From the NCBI GenBank assembly GCA_037974665.1, contig CM075773.1, forward strand, positions 51,259,417-51,323,416: a DNA stretch of 64,000 bases, given 5' to 3'. The notes below the pieces were generated by a model that did not search any database, was not told where the DNA came from, and saw only the letters and a program-made list of their open reading frames with translations. Both the position numbers and the translations under genes were made by a program. This stretch comes from Ehretia macrophylla. Its lineage: Eukaryota > Streptophyta > Magnoliopsida > Boraginales > Ehretiaceae. This document shows positions 1 to 11,961 of the stretch, piece by piece (the first letter of the stretch is position 1; each line of letters begins with the position of its first letter).

Positions 1-123
1 CTACCTGAGATAGCCACTGAGGCTGAACGTGAAACTTATGATCAATGGGTTGAACATGATTTACATGCTAAGAGTTACATACTTGCATCGATGAATAATG
101 AGTTGTAGCTTCATCATGATAAG

Positions 124-735
124 ATGCCTAATGCCACAAGCATGATTCGGAACTTGCAAGAGCTATATGGTGAACAGAGTCGTACTGTTAGATACGAGAT
201 ATCTAAAGAATTATTCAGGGCTCATATGGATGAAGGTTCAGATGTGAACAAACACACCCTCAGGATGATTAATTTGATTACTCAACTTGTGGTGTTTGAC
301 TTCACAATGGACTATCAACTCCAAACTGACTTAATTCTACAATCTCTGCCACCATCGTTCAACCAATTCACCATAAACTTTCACATGAACAAGCTTGAGT
401 GTTCCTTGCCCGAGTTACTAAACATGCTGACCACTGTACAAGGTCAAATGAAGGGTAAAGGAAATGAGCATGTTCTTGCGGTTACTTCTACTTCTGGCAC
501 CAAGCCAGAGAAGAAAGGCTCGACTCCTAAAGCTTCGGGTGGTGTGACTAAAGCAAAGGGGAAGATGAGAACATCTAAAGGTGTTTTCTTTCATTGTCAA
601 AAGGATGGCCACTGGAAAAGAAACTGTCCTTTATACCTTCAGGAGTTGAAGGAACAAAAGGCTAAGGTAGCCGCTGATAAAGGTAATATTTCTTTTATGT
701 TTGTGATTGAGACTAATTTGTCAATTGGTCATCAT
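124..735 (+). pseudogene. Copia A Gag remnant
   Basis: This is the capsid/nucleocapsid part of element A. The translated stretch has the Copia Gag helical region (LILQSLPPSFNQF and LPELLNML, as in UBN2-type Gag domains), then a lysine-rich linker, then a zinc-knuckle region near nt 590-630 (CQKDGHWKRNC). Gag packages the element RNA. The gene begins upstream of the window and is part of a broken fossil. Confidence 0.85.
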
Positions 736-2000
736 AATACTTCGTGGATTTTAGATTCTGGTGAAACTTCTCACATTTGTGTTTCTGAACAGAATCTAAG
801 TGATCGGAGTCCGCTTTGGAAGCGTGAAGTCATTTTGAAGGTTGACAACGGGGAAAATGTTGCAGCTTTAGCCAGGGGTAGTTTTGATGTGCATATGCCT
901 ACTGGACATGTATTAAATCTTAAAGATGTTTTGTATGTACCAAATGCAATTAGTAATATCATATCTATTCCTAAGCTTGCATCGGAAAATTATGAATTTT
1001 CATTTGTAAACAATTGTTGTAATATTCGTTATAGTAATGAATATGTTGGCAATGTTTTTTTGGTAGACGGTCTTTATCATTTAGATACAAGTCATAGCAT
1101 AAATATTATATCTATATCAACTACTACTTTAGAAGGAAAGCGTCCTCGAGATAACCAAATTAATCCAAGACAACTATGGCACTTAAGGCTTGGTCATATC
1201 AATGATAAAAGATTAACATGGATGGTTCAAAATGAACTCATTAGTTCATTGGGATGTGAACCCAACCCTACATGCGAATCTTGCATTCTTGGTAAGATGA
1301 CCAAGTCACCTTTTATTGGACAAGGTATACGAGCTATAGAATTGTTAGGATTAATACATAGTGATGTTTGTAGACTGTTTAGGGAAATGGCTCGCGGTGG
1401 TTAATACTACTTCATAACTTTTACTGATGATTATTCACGATATGGTTATGTATACTTGTGAAGTATAAGTCTGAAACTATTGAAAAGTTCAAAGAGTTTA
1501 AGGTTGAAGTAGAAAACCAATTGGGAAAAAGAATCAAAACTCTACGGTTAGATCATGGAGGCGAATACTTGAGTACCGAGTTTCTTGATTATCTCAAAGA
1601 GGCCGGTATTACCTCACAAACAACACCACCAGCTACACCACAATTAAATGGGGTATCTGAACGTAGGAATCGTACATTAATGGATATGGTACGATATATG
1701 ATCAATTACATGGACTTCCCTATTTCATTTTGGGGGTATGCACTTCTTACGACCATTTATCTATTGAATAGAGTTCCATCTAAAGCTGTTCCTACTATAT
1801 CGTATAAGTTATGGGTTGGTAGGAAACCAAGTCTTAATCATATTAAGATTTGGGGTTGTCCCGCTTTTGTTAAAAAAACTCAAGACGGACAAGTTGGAAG
1901 CTAGATTTGATAAAGGTCATTTTGTGGGATATCCTAAGAAAACTAAAGGATATTATTTCTATTTTCCTACTGATCAAAGGATTTTGATCAGCCGTGACGC
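736..2000 (+). pseudogene. Copia A protease and integrase remnant
   Basis: An aspartic protease motif (WILDSGETSHIC) lies near nt 744-780. The integrase zinc-binding region follows near 1174-1290 (LWHLRLGH, then CESCILGK). The integrase core includes DHGGEYLS and the downstream PQLNGVSERRNRTLMDM block near 1548-1700, which carries the last acidic catalytic residue in Copia integrases. Protease cuts the polyprotein; integrase inserts the cDNA. Fossil, part of broken element A. Confidence 0.85.
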
Positions 2001-2309
2001 AATCTTTCTAGAAAATGAGTTTATTCAAGAAGGTGGCTCAGGAAGAAAAGTAGAAATAGAGGAATCATCCTCTAAACCACAAAATGACCCAAATCAAGAT
2101 TCCAAAATTGTTCAAAAAAGTCTAAAACAACTCACAACACAGATTCCTCGTACGTCTAGTAGGATGTCTCATCCTCCTAAAAAATATGGATATCTTCTTG
2201 AGGAAGTGCAAAAATTGTTTATTGTTGGGGATAACGATCAAATTGATGATCCCGCTACTTATAAGGAAGCGATACATGATATCGATTCCGGGAAATGGAA
2301 ACAGGCAAT

Positions 2310-3069
2310 ACAAGTTGAAATAGACTCTATGTACTCTAACGATGTTTGGACCTTGGTAGACCTACCTGAAGGTATCATACCTATTGGTTGCAAATGGGTC
2401 TTCAAGAGAAAACTAGGAGCAGATGGAAAAGTTGAAACTTTTAAAGCTAGACTCGTTGCAAAAGGTTATCGTCAGAAACAAGGTGTTGATTATGACGAGA
2501 CTTTTTCATCGGTTGCTATGCTTAAGTCTATTCGCATAATGCTTGCAATTGCCGCATACTATGATTATGATATATGGCAAATGGATGTTAAAACTGCATT
2601 CCTTAATGGATATCTAGGGGAAGATATCTATATGGAACAACCTATGGGTTTTGAATCCAAACAACATAAAGTGTGCAAGCTTAAGAGATCAATTTATGGT
2701 CTCAAACAAGCTTCCCGTTCTTGGAACATCAGATTTAATGATGAGATCAAAGAGTTTGGTTTCATTAGAAATGATGATGAACCCTGTGTTTACAAAAAGG
2801 TTAGTGGGAGTGCGATCACTTTCCTCATCTTGTATGTAGATGATATACTGATCATGGGAAATGACACATGCCATATGATGTCCGCTAAGGTTTGGTTGAG
2901 CAATAAATTCTCCATGAAAGATTTGGGAGAAGCCACTTATATCTTAGGAATTCGTGTCTATAGGGATAGAACGAAAAGATTAATTGGTTTATTCCAAAGC
3001 ATGTACATAGAAAGGATCTTGAAGAAATTCAAGATGAAGAGTTCTAAGAAAGGTCTCTTGCCTATGAGG
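2310..3069 (+). pseudogene. Copia A reverse transcriptase remnant
   Basis: The translation matches the Copia RT (RVT_2) domain: WTLVDLPEG, CKWVFKRKLG, ARLVAKGYRQKQGVDY, WQMDVKTAFLNG and the catalytic YVDDILIMG near nt 2836-2862. The domain is followed directly by element B, whose target duplication CACGG lies at 3070-3074. It copied the element RNA into cDNA. Fossil. Confidence 0.88.
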
Positions 3070-3074
3070 CACGG

Positions 3075-5659
3075 TCTGATAACCCGAACCCGGCATGCAT
3101 TTAAAGACATTAAATTGCATTTAATTAAGTGTTATCTTAAATGTTAGCATTGAATTATGTGTTTATTTTTAGTTAAACATTCATTTGTAGCTTTATTTTC
3201 ATATTTTGTTAATCGGTTTTAATTTTCTTGCATTTTAATGCTCGGTTTTCAATTAAATGAAAAGTAGCTCTGAGCCGGAGTAAATTTTGAACTATGTTAC
3301 TTTTCAAAAATTATATTTTCTTAAATTCTTTGAGATTTAATTGTTATTCTTTTATTGTCGCAAAGTGCATTGCATTTCGAGAGCGATAGTTAGGAAATGT
3401 TTTCTAGTCCTCAGCAAATAGTGAAAACTAGTGTTTGGTGTTTTAATTTTAGTAGTTTAATTGTTATTAACTGGAATTGGATTTATGTTAGTTGTTTTAA
3501 CTTTAAAATGCATGAAATAAGCTTAGTTGACCAAGTGTAAGTTAGCTTTGACCAAGGGCTTTGACTTGTTGACTTCTTGTCACCTTATAAGCTTATAATA
3601 ACACAAAATAAAATAAAATAAGAAAGCTGAAAAACATAAATGAAAGGGCCGAAACCAAGGAGAAAGAAAAAAAAAGATTTCAATCTTCAAAACTTCAAAT
3701 CTTCGCGTGAGCTTGCACGGGGTGGTTTCCGAGGCATCCGTCGTGGTTTTCCTAGCATCTAGTAGCATCTAAGGTGAGGGTTTCATCGTTATTTGTGCAT
3801 TTGAAAATATTATGTCTAAACTTTAATTTTTAGAAATTATGCGTAGATTGTTATTTTATCCGTTTTGTTGCTTAAAGAATGTTCCTTGTTGATTGTAGAA
3901 CATGTATTTATAGCTTTTTAGCATTTTCTGCGGTTGAATATCGAAATTGCAATTTAAATTGATAATTGAATAGTAAATTATGAATAGTAAACCCCCGTTT
4001 CGATGAAGTTGCTCCGTTATGCATTCTGTTGATGTAGGAAGGTGCTAGATATGCTAGAATGCCTAAATGTATGGTTTAATTGGATTGTGTAATGGAAAAA
4101 CGGAGGAAAATGGCTTAGTGAAAGTTGGGGTCGTTTAGGTCAAGTTTGGCATTTTATCGTTTTGCGTGATGGCATTGTCTCGGGAGGCCATGGAAGCACT
4201 TTTGGTGTGGTTATGACATTGGTTGGGTGTTTGGTTAGGGTAGCGGTAGTTCAAACGAGCAAAGGGGAAAATCGGGGATTTGCGTGAATTCTAGGGTTAA
4301 GTAGGGTTTCGGGGTCTTTAGACGTGCCTTATAGTGACCTAGGAGGATTGGTGAAGTCGGTTTTCCAAAACTCGTGGCTCGTTTGAAAGTAGTAGTGTTT
4401 TGAAAGTTGGGGTCATCTTGTGATTTTGTGCGTTTTCATAGTGTAGTACCAATAGAATGCTTAATATTGCTTGTTATGCTTGTTAAAGTTGATTATAATT
4501 GAATTGTATATCAATTGTTTATAATGCTTGTTTGTGTTGTTCTTGTTACTTATTTGATTGTAAAAGCATGTTATCTCGTTTATTGCTTGTATCTTGTATT
4601 GCATTGCATAGTGTCAGGCGCGTGAGTGATGGGCCTCTCTGGGTAGCCTCGGGTTGCCAGTGTTGGTTTCTCTAGCTCCGTGTCCTATTCCCTTTCTCGC
4701 TTGGGTTGCCGCCCAGGGAGTTTAGGTCGTAGAATTGACAGAGTATTTCCGGAGTACTCTAAACGAAAGTTATAAGGTGGGTGAGCCGGCGCGTCATCAT
4801 TAAAGTCATCGAAATCGTGATCGGTACATTACTCGCTCGAGTGAACCATAGCCTTCAAAGTGTGGTATAGCTTTGATTGGTTGTGTTAATGCTTTCTTTA
4901 ATTGTTTATTGTATTGTTGTTTATATTGAATGCCTTTTTATTGATTGCACTGCTTAACTGTACCTATTTGCATTGCATGATCTTCTTTCTCTCCACCTCG
5001 ATATCTATCTCGCCCTCACTGAGTATACGTGTTGTGTACACTCACTCCTCACCACCACATTTCAGGAAATGTCATGTTAGCTGGAAAGTTCATGATTTCG
5101 TGAAAGTTCGTGCTTGAAGAGTTGTCTTGCGTGCCTATGTGGCTTGGGCTGTCAAAGTTGTAAAGATGTATGCTTTCATGTATTGTATGTATTTAATGTC
5201 AAAAGGAATGTAATTTAAGTTTCATTAGATTATTGAAGTGGTTTGATAAGTTAGATTATGTATCTAGTTAGTATAGCTTAACTTTATTGCATGTTTGTAA
5301 TGTCCAAAGGAAAAGAGTTAGAATGGTATGATAGTCTATTTTATGCAATAAGTTAGAATGGTTTAATTGTCAAGCATGAATGTACTTGTAAAAGATGTGA
5401 AGAGATAGGTTAGTCTGTAAGCTGGAAATGTATATTTGCTTGTGATTGCTTGTTGAGAACAAGGCTCGGATGGCCTTGAGGTGGTTGAATGTTTGGACAT
5501 AGTATTGGTCCACTTATATGCTGTCGTAGGTTTGCTTTTTGCCTAGAAACAGGGGAGACCCCGTCCGTTTTCCCTGAAAATTATGCCCGGGTTTGGATTT
5601 GGGTTGTGATTAGATTGATTGATAGAACTCCCGGTCTCGAGAGGGATCGGGGTGTTACA
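3075..5659 (+). repeat. 5' LTR of element B
   Basis: It starts near TGATAACCCGAACCC and ends GATCGGGGTGTTACA. It matches 7511-10097 along its whole length with scattered differences. It contains the shared module CCTCACTGAGTATAC (5014-5028) followed by a pyrimidine-rich stretch and TTTCAG (5060-5065). No coding capacity. Confidence 0.93.
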
Positions 5660-5661
5660 GG

Positions 5662-5676
5662 TAGTATCAGAGCTTG
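5662..5676 (+). other. Primer binding site of element B
   Basis: GTATCAGAGCTT lies two bases inside the 5' LTR. TGGTATCAGAGC-like sites pair with the 3' end of plant initiator methionine tRNA, the usual primer in this group. Confidence 0.75.
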
Positions 5677-7474
5677 TTTAGCTCATAAGTCGGGACAGGG
5701 TCCTTGGTCTGGCGGGTAGTGACCCTTGAATGTGTGCTTGTTAAGTGTGTCTTGAAAGTGTATGCTTGTATGTGAGATTGTGTGTCTTGACCTGAATGTG
5801 TGCTCCTATGTGATATAGTTATGTGTTATGTGTTAATTGTGTGCTAAGTGAAGTGAAGTGTCTAGTTGTGCATTGCATTGACCTATTGAATTGGCATCGT
5901 GAATCGAATCGACCTCGTGAATTGTTATTTGCTTGAAGTATTGCTTGTAATGTGTGTCTTGGAATGTCTTGAATTGGTTATGTTGTGATTTGAATTGATT
6001 ATGTTGTGCTTGACTTGATTGTCGTGCTTGAGTGACTTTGTTGAATAAAATCTTTTGTAAACTTGCTTGCATAATAGTTTAAGGCATGTGTATAAATGTG
6101 ATATCTTGGCATTCATACATGTCCCCTGGAAGTGGTAAGTAAGTCATCTTTCTCCCCTGAAGAAAGTGGTTCACAGCTGGCCTCTCAAGTTGTATGGATT
6201 GGCAGGAAATGAATGGCATTTAATTAGCCTTTATTTGGTAGTTGGTGTTTGCTTTTGGAGCTCGGTTATTGGCGAATCTCTAGGATCCTCTTCTGTGCTT
6301 AACAGCTGTGAAAGAGTAGTTTTCTTTTCAGGTTCTATTTGGTTGTTCTTTGGAGAGCATTCTTTGGTTTCCTTATTGGGTGTTCTTTGGAAACTTTTGT
6401 TGGCACTTCTCGGTGGACTTGGCTATTGGGATCTCAATCGGACTTACTGTATGGTATTATTTATGGCATATGAGTCTCGGTCTTTATTGGTGTGTTACTG
6501 GCATCCTTATTGGAAATCCTTCTATGGCATTCTATAGAATTCTTGGTGGTCATTTATTTGGTACTTGCTTATTGGGCAATCCTTGGTATTTTCTCACTGG
6601 AGCATTGTTTTGGGAATTTTCTTTAGTGTTCCTCAGTAGGTTTGGTATTTGGAATTCCTATCATACTTATTGTATAGTACTACTTACGGTACTCTTTGGA
6701 ATTCTTATTGGGCATTCTAATGGTATTTTCCTTATTGGCAAGGTTGTATGAAGTTCTCACTTAGCAAACAGTGCAGGGGCCTCAGAGTTTGGTTTTGTAT
6801 ATTGTGCACCAGCTCGGTATTTTCCTTAGGGTTTTCGTCTATCTGGGAAACTATATTTGTTATTCAACTTGATTGTCTTATTGGGCACATTATATTTTCT
6901 CTGCTATTCCTTAGACCTTCTTCTCAGCATTTGATAGCGATACTCGGAATCTAATTGGTTGTCCTATGGGGTTATTATTTGGATACCCACTTATTTGATT
7001 GGGTTCTTAGTATTTTCTTCAGCACTCTTAACAGGGAATTCTTCTATGAAATTCATGACCAGCGGGGTACTTCTTTGGACCTTTGGATGGAACCTTTGTT
7101 TGAGCCTTTATTTGGCTTCTTGCTTGGGAATTCTCGGGCAGTAATAGTTGAACTTCGATTAGACATTCGTGTATGGGGTATTCATTCGGTATTATTCTTA
7201 TCATTAATATGTTATGTGAATTTATCTACAGTATCTTTGCCATAGTCTTTATTGGTGTTATCTCGGTGCTCTTGGTTGGAATTTTATTCTTCTTTGGTAT
7301 TCGTGTCAACGGGATCCTTGTGTGGTATCTACATTTGAGCCTTTATTCGGCATGCTACTTGGAATTTCTTCTTAAACTTTCCTATTGGTTATCTTGATTA
7401 ATATACTTGCTCAGTAGTTGATGAAGATTAGTCAGAGTTGGATTTCAGTGGATGCAGAGTCCTATTAGAAGAAG

Positions 7475-7492
7475 AATTGCGAGAATGCAATT
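7475..7492 (+). other. Stem-loop upstream of the polypurine tract, element B
   Basis: AATTGCG-AGAA-TGCAATT can fold into a seven-pair stem (one G-U pair) with loop AGAA, ending five bases before the TTTAAAGGGGGAAGGA tract. The same stem-loop position occurs in elements D and E with compensating base changes. Confidence 0.6.
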
Positions 7493-7494
7493 GT

Positions 7495-7510
7495 TTTAAA
7501 GGGGGAAGGA
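7495..7510 (+). other. Polypurine tract of element B
   Basis: TTTAAAGGGGGAAGGA directly precedes the 3' LTR start at 7511, the expected site of plus-strand priming. Confidence 0.8.
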
Positions 7511-10097
7511 TGTGATAACCCGAACCCAGCATGCATATAAGGACATTAAATTGCATTTAACTAAGTGTTATCTTAAATGTTAGCATTGAATTATGTGTTT
7601 ATTTTTAGTTAAACATTCATTTGTAGCTTTATTTTCATATTTTGTTAATCGGTTTTAATTTTCTTGCATTTTAATGCTCGGTTTTCAATTAAATGAAAAG
7701 TAGCTCCGAGCCGGAGTAAATTTTGAACTATGTTACTTTTCAAAAATTATATTTTCTTAAATTCTTTGAGATTTAATTGTTATTCTTTTATTGTCGCAAA
7801 GTGCATTGCATTTCGAGAGCGATAGTTAGGAAATGATTTCTAGTCCTCAGCAAATAGTGAAAACTAGTGTTTGGTGTTTTAATTTTAGTAGTTTAATTGT
7901 TATTAACTGGAATTGGATTTATGTTAGTTGTTTTAGCTTTAAAATGCATGAAATAAGCTTAGTTGACCAAGTTTAAGTTAGCTTTGACCAAGGGCTTTGA
8001 CTTGTTGACTTCTTGTCACCTTATAAGCTTATAATAGCACAAAATAAAAATAAAAAAGGAAGCTGAAAAACAGAAATGAAAGGGCCGAAACCAAGGAGAA
8101 AGAAAAAAAAAAGATTTCAATCTTCAAAACTTCAAATCTTCGCGTGAGCTTGCACGGGGTGGTTTCCGAGGCATCCGGCGTGGTTTTCCTAGCGTCTAGT
8201 AGCGTCTAAGGTGAGGGTTTCATCGTTATTTGCGCATTTGAAAATATTATGTCTAAACTTTAATTTTTAGAAATTATGCGTAGATTGTTATTTTATCCGT
8301 TTTGTTGCTTAAAGAATGTTCCTTGTTGATTGTAGAACATGTATTTATAGCTTTTTAGTATTTTCTACGGTTAAATATCGAAATTAAAATTAAAATTGAT
8401 AATTGAATAGTAAATTGTGAATAGTAAATCCCCGTTTCGATGAAGTTGCTCCGTTATGCGTTCTGTTGATGTAGGAAGGTGCTAGATATGCTAGAATGCC
8501 TAAATGTATGGTTTAATTGGATTGTGTAATAAAAAAAATAGATGAAAATGGCTTAGTGAAAGTTGGGGTCGTTTAGGTCAAGTTTGGCATTTTATCGTTT
8601 TGCGTGATGACATTGTCTCGGGAGGCCATGGAAGCACTTTTGGTATGGTTATGGCGTTGGTTGAGTGTTTGGTTAGGGTAGCAGTAGTTCAAACGAGCAA
8701 AGGGAGAAATCGGGGCTTTTCATGAATTCTAGGGTTAAGTAGGGTTTCGGGGTCTTTAGACGTGCCTTATAGTGACCTAGGAGGATTGGTAAAGTCGGTT
8801 TCCCAAAACTCGTGGCTCATTTGAAAGTAGTAGCGTTTTGAAAGTTGGGGTCATTTTGTGATTTTGTGCGTTTTCATAGTGTAGTGCCTATAGAATGCTT
8901 AATATTGCTTGTTATGCTTGTTAAAGTTGATTATGATTGAATTGTATATCAATTGTTGATAATGCTTGTTGGTGTTGTTCTTGTTACTTATTTGATTGTA
9001 AAAGCATGTTATCTCGTTTATTGCTTGTATCTTGTATTGCATTGCATAGTGTCAGGCGCGTGAGTGATGGGCCTCTTTGGGTAGCCTCGGGTTGCCAGTG
9101 TTGGTTGCTCTAGCTCCGTGTCCTATTCCCTTTCTCACTTGGGTTTCCGCCTAGGGAGTTTGGGTCGTAGAATTGACAGAGTATGTCTAGAGTACTCTAA
9201 ACAGAAGTTATAAGGTGGGTGAGCCGGCGCGTCATCGTTAAAGTCATCGAAATCGTGATCGTTACATTACTCGCTCGAGTGAACCATAGCCTTCAAAGTG
9301 TGGTATAGCTTTGATTGGTTGTGTTAATGCTTTCTTTAATTGTTTATTGTATTGTTGTTTATATTGAATGCCTTTTTATTGATTGCATTGCTTAACTGTA
9401 CCTATTTGTATTGCACGGTCTTCTTTCTCTCCACCTTGATATATGTCTCGCCCTCACTGAGTATACGTGTTGTGTATACTCACTCCTCACCACCACATTT
9501 CAGGAAATGTCATGTTAGCTGGAAAGTTCGTGATTTCGTGAAAGTTCGTGCTTGAAGAGTTGTCTTGCGTGCCTATGTGGCTTGAGTTGTCGAAGTTGTA
9601 AAGATGTATGCTTTCATGTATTGTATGTATTTAATGTCAAAAGGAATGTAATTTAAGTTTCATTAGATTATTGAAGTGGTTTGATAAGTTAGATTATGTA
9701 TCTAGTTAGTATAGCTTAACTTTAATGCATGTTTGTAATGTCCAAAGGAAAAGAGTTAGAATGGTATGATAGTCTATTTTATGCAATAAGTTAGAATGGT
9801 TTAATTGTCAAGCATGAATGTACTTGTAAAAGATGTGAAGAGGTAGGTTAGTCTGTAAACTGGAAATGTATATTTGCTTGTGATTACTTGTTGAGAACAA
9901 GGCTCGGATGGCCTTGAGGTGGTTGAATGTTTGGACATGGTATTGGTCTACTTATATGCTATTGCAGGTTTGCTTTTTGCTTAGAAACAGGGAAAACTCC
10001 ATCCGTTTTCCCTGAAAATTATGCCCGGGTTTGGATTTGGGTTGTGATTAGATTGATTGATAGAACTTCCGGTCTCGAGAGGGATCGGGGTGTTACA
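7511..10097 (+). repeat. 3' LTR of element B
   Basis: It begins TGTGATAACCCGAACCC and ends GGGGTGTTACA, then the target duplication CACGG. It is 2587 bp and collinear with 3075-5659. The shared CACTGAGTATAC ... TTTCAG module recurs at about 9452-9504. Confidence 0.93.
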
Positions 10098-10102
10098 CAC
10101 GG

Positions 10103-10847
10103 TGTGCATCTCTCTAAAGAAATGTCTCCTAAAACCAATAAGGAATGGCAACGCATGGAAAAAATACCATATGCTTCCGCCATAGGTAGTCTCATATATG
10201 CCATGCTATGTACACGACCTGATCTTGCTTATGCAATAAGTGCTACGAGCAGATATCAGTCCGATCCAGGTGATAGTCACTGGATAGTTATAAAACACAT
10301 CCTTAAGTACTTGAGAAGAACTAAGGATTTGGTTTTAATCTATGGAGGTGGTGAACTCCGTATTGAAGGATACACTGATTCAGATTTTCAATCTGATAGA
10401 GATGATAGAAAGACTACATCAGGATTCATTTTTGTATGTAATGGAGGAGCAGTCAGTTGGAAGAGTTCCAAACAACCTGTGACTGCTGATTCCACTACTG
10501 AAGCCGAGTACATTGCTGTATGTGATGCTGCAAAAGAAGCAGTTTGGATGAAGAAGTTCTTAAAAGAGCTTGAAGTTGTTTCGTCCATTGAAATGTCGAT
10601 ACCTTTGTATTGTGATAACAATGGAGCTATTGCACAAGCCAAGGAACCGAGATCTCACCAAAAATCCAAACATATTGAAAGGAGGTTTCATATCAGTCGA
10701 GAGATTGTTGCTCGAAAAGATGTAAGCTTGCAGAAAGTTCCAACCCTAGATAATGTAGCTGACCCACTCACAAAATCTTTGAGTCAGTCACAGCTGGATC
10801 GTCATCTTGAGAAGATGGGTATGCGATACCATAGTATGATGCGTTAG
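10103..10847 (+). pseudogene. Copia A RNase H remnant
   Basis: Downstream of element B the + strand resumes with Copia RNase H: ASAIGSLIYAMLCTRPDL, YTDSDFQSDRDDRKTTSG, AVSWKSSKQ, STTEAEYIA and LPLYCDN-like blocks, ending near LTKSLSQSQLDRHLEKMG. The sequence belongs to the same polyprotein as the RT part left of B. The RNase H removed RNA from the cDNA hybrid. Fossil. Confidence 0.88.
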
Positions 10848-10870
10848 CCTTTTGAAATACCGCATTAGTG

Positions 10871-10882
10871 CAAGTGGGAGAT
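10871..10882 (+). other. Polypurine tract of Copia A
   Basis: CAAGTGGGAGAT lies directly before the TG that opens the 3' LTR. This purine-rich stretch is the usual plus-strand priming site in plant Copia elements. Confidence 0.7.
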
Positions 10883-11961
10883 TGTTAGTGATATGCCCTA
10901 ATGCTATGTAGTTAGATGACCTACTTTTGGCATTTTATGTAAACTTGTATATTTATTAATGGAATTTTATGGATGTTCATATTCTCCGCTTTCATATTAT
11001 ATGAATGTGTTACGTGATATTCTCATAAAAGAAATATATTCCAAAATGCGTTTGGAATATCTTGGCGTATTTCTTTCATATTTGAATATCTAAAATTATT
11101 CATAGTCCTTAGATTATTGGACCGGGACTAAAATAATCTATTATGGACTATCACGTGGATTGTTACCTTTGATTGATATTGGATATTAATGATAAATGAT
11201 GGTGAGCCATCAACCATAACAACATATGATGAAATTCGCAATCATGTGAATGATTATTAGTAGAATAGATCATTGAATATGACCTGAATAACAAATTACA
11301 TGATTTCAAATTAATAGTTTGTTATTCGTTGCGAATGCACATGTAATCGTTAGACTTGAGAAATTACAATTGTAGCATATATTGGGAATTTAATATTAGC
11401 ACTTGGACAACACTTATCTTTGACTTGTCAAGATAAGTTACGACCTCTTGCATATTATCTTTCTAGTATAGTGATTGACATGTAATTATCGAGAAATGAT
11501 CTATTAACCTCCGGTGTGAGGCGATGTCCTATGCAATCTAATTTCGGTTGTACAATGAGGAAGTCCTTGGCCAAGGCATGGATGACGGAAAAGTGTTTTC
11601 ATGGAAGTCATCTCTCATTATACCATATTAGATGCTTGCATCATTATCGAGTTTATAGACTTAATCTTTTCATGATCTTTGCTCGATCGGGACGTATTAA
11701 TAGAAGGATTAAACTGTACGATTATTCGCAACTATAAATAGATTCACCTGTTTGACTTCGTTGCTATATAAATTGTATTGATACGTTGCTAGACGACACT
11801 CTAGAACGTGATGGTATTTTGGGAATGGCGGAGATATTCTCAAAATATATTAAAGTCGTTTAATGTTCCCTCATTGCTATATAGCGGTGAATCTAGAGAG
11901 TCACACACAATAAAGTGTAATTGAATGAGTTTCGGACAAGCTTGAATTTAGTTTTAGAACA
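10883..11961 (+). repeat. 3' LTR of Copia A (right end approximate)
   Basis: The LTR opens TGTTAGTGAT after the purine tract. The right end is placed at TTTTAGAACA near 11961 because it is a plausible CA terminus; no second LTR is in the window to confirm it. The length of about 1.08 kb therefore carries an uncertain right boundary. Confidence 0.6.

Larger units (their letters stand above)
5660..7510 (+). other. Non-coding body of element B
   Basis: The first 130 bases after the LTR share a leader with element E (GGGACAGGGTCCTT, then CTGAATGTGTG-like sequence). From about 6160 to 7400 the strand is T/G-rich with recurring GGAATTCT, TTATTGG and GGTATT words. These words create Trp/Phe/Leu-rich open frames (for example 6166-6537 and 6350-6751) that match no protein family I recognise and that shift frame freely. 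I read it as degenerate non-coding filler and not as genes. Confidence 0.7.
3075..10097 (+). mobile_element. Non-autonomous LTR element B (LARD-like) nested in Copia A
   Basis: Two LTRs of about 2.59 kb (3075-5659 and 7511-10097) flank a 1851 bp body with a primer binding site and a polypurine tract but no recognisable gag or pol. The five-base target duplication CACGG is present on both sides (3070-3074 and 10098-10102), and the flanks are Copia A pol. It looks structurally whole for a gene-less element. By eye the LTRs differ by a few percent, so it is of intermediate age. The body leader and the PPT region resemble elements D and E, pointing to a Tekay-type chromovirus relative. Confidence 0.93.
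1..11961 (+). mobile_element. Copia LTR retrotransposon A (5' end outside window, holds element B)
   Basis: The + strand shows Copia domain order: Gag, protease, integrase, reverse transcriptase, then RNase H, followed by a purine-rich tract and a 3' LTR. The element starts before base 1, so its 5' LTR and target duplication cannot be seen. Element B (3075-10097) sits between the RT and RNase H domains and splits it. It is broken: about two or three interruptions besides the nested insertion. Integrase before RT places it in Ty1/Copia; I do not assign a clade. It is older than B. Confidence 0.93.

Noticed and set aside
4902-5117. Open frame in the LTR of B, repeated at 9340-9555
   Set aside because: Present only because the two LTRs are copies; no family match, and it covers the non-coding CACTGAGTATAC module.
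6166-7397. Hydrophobic open frames in the body of element B that look like membrane proteins
   Set aside because: They arise in several registers from one T/G-rich repetitive composition, overlap each other and have no recognisable family.
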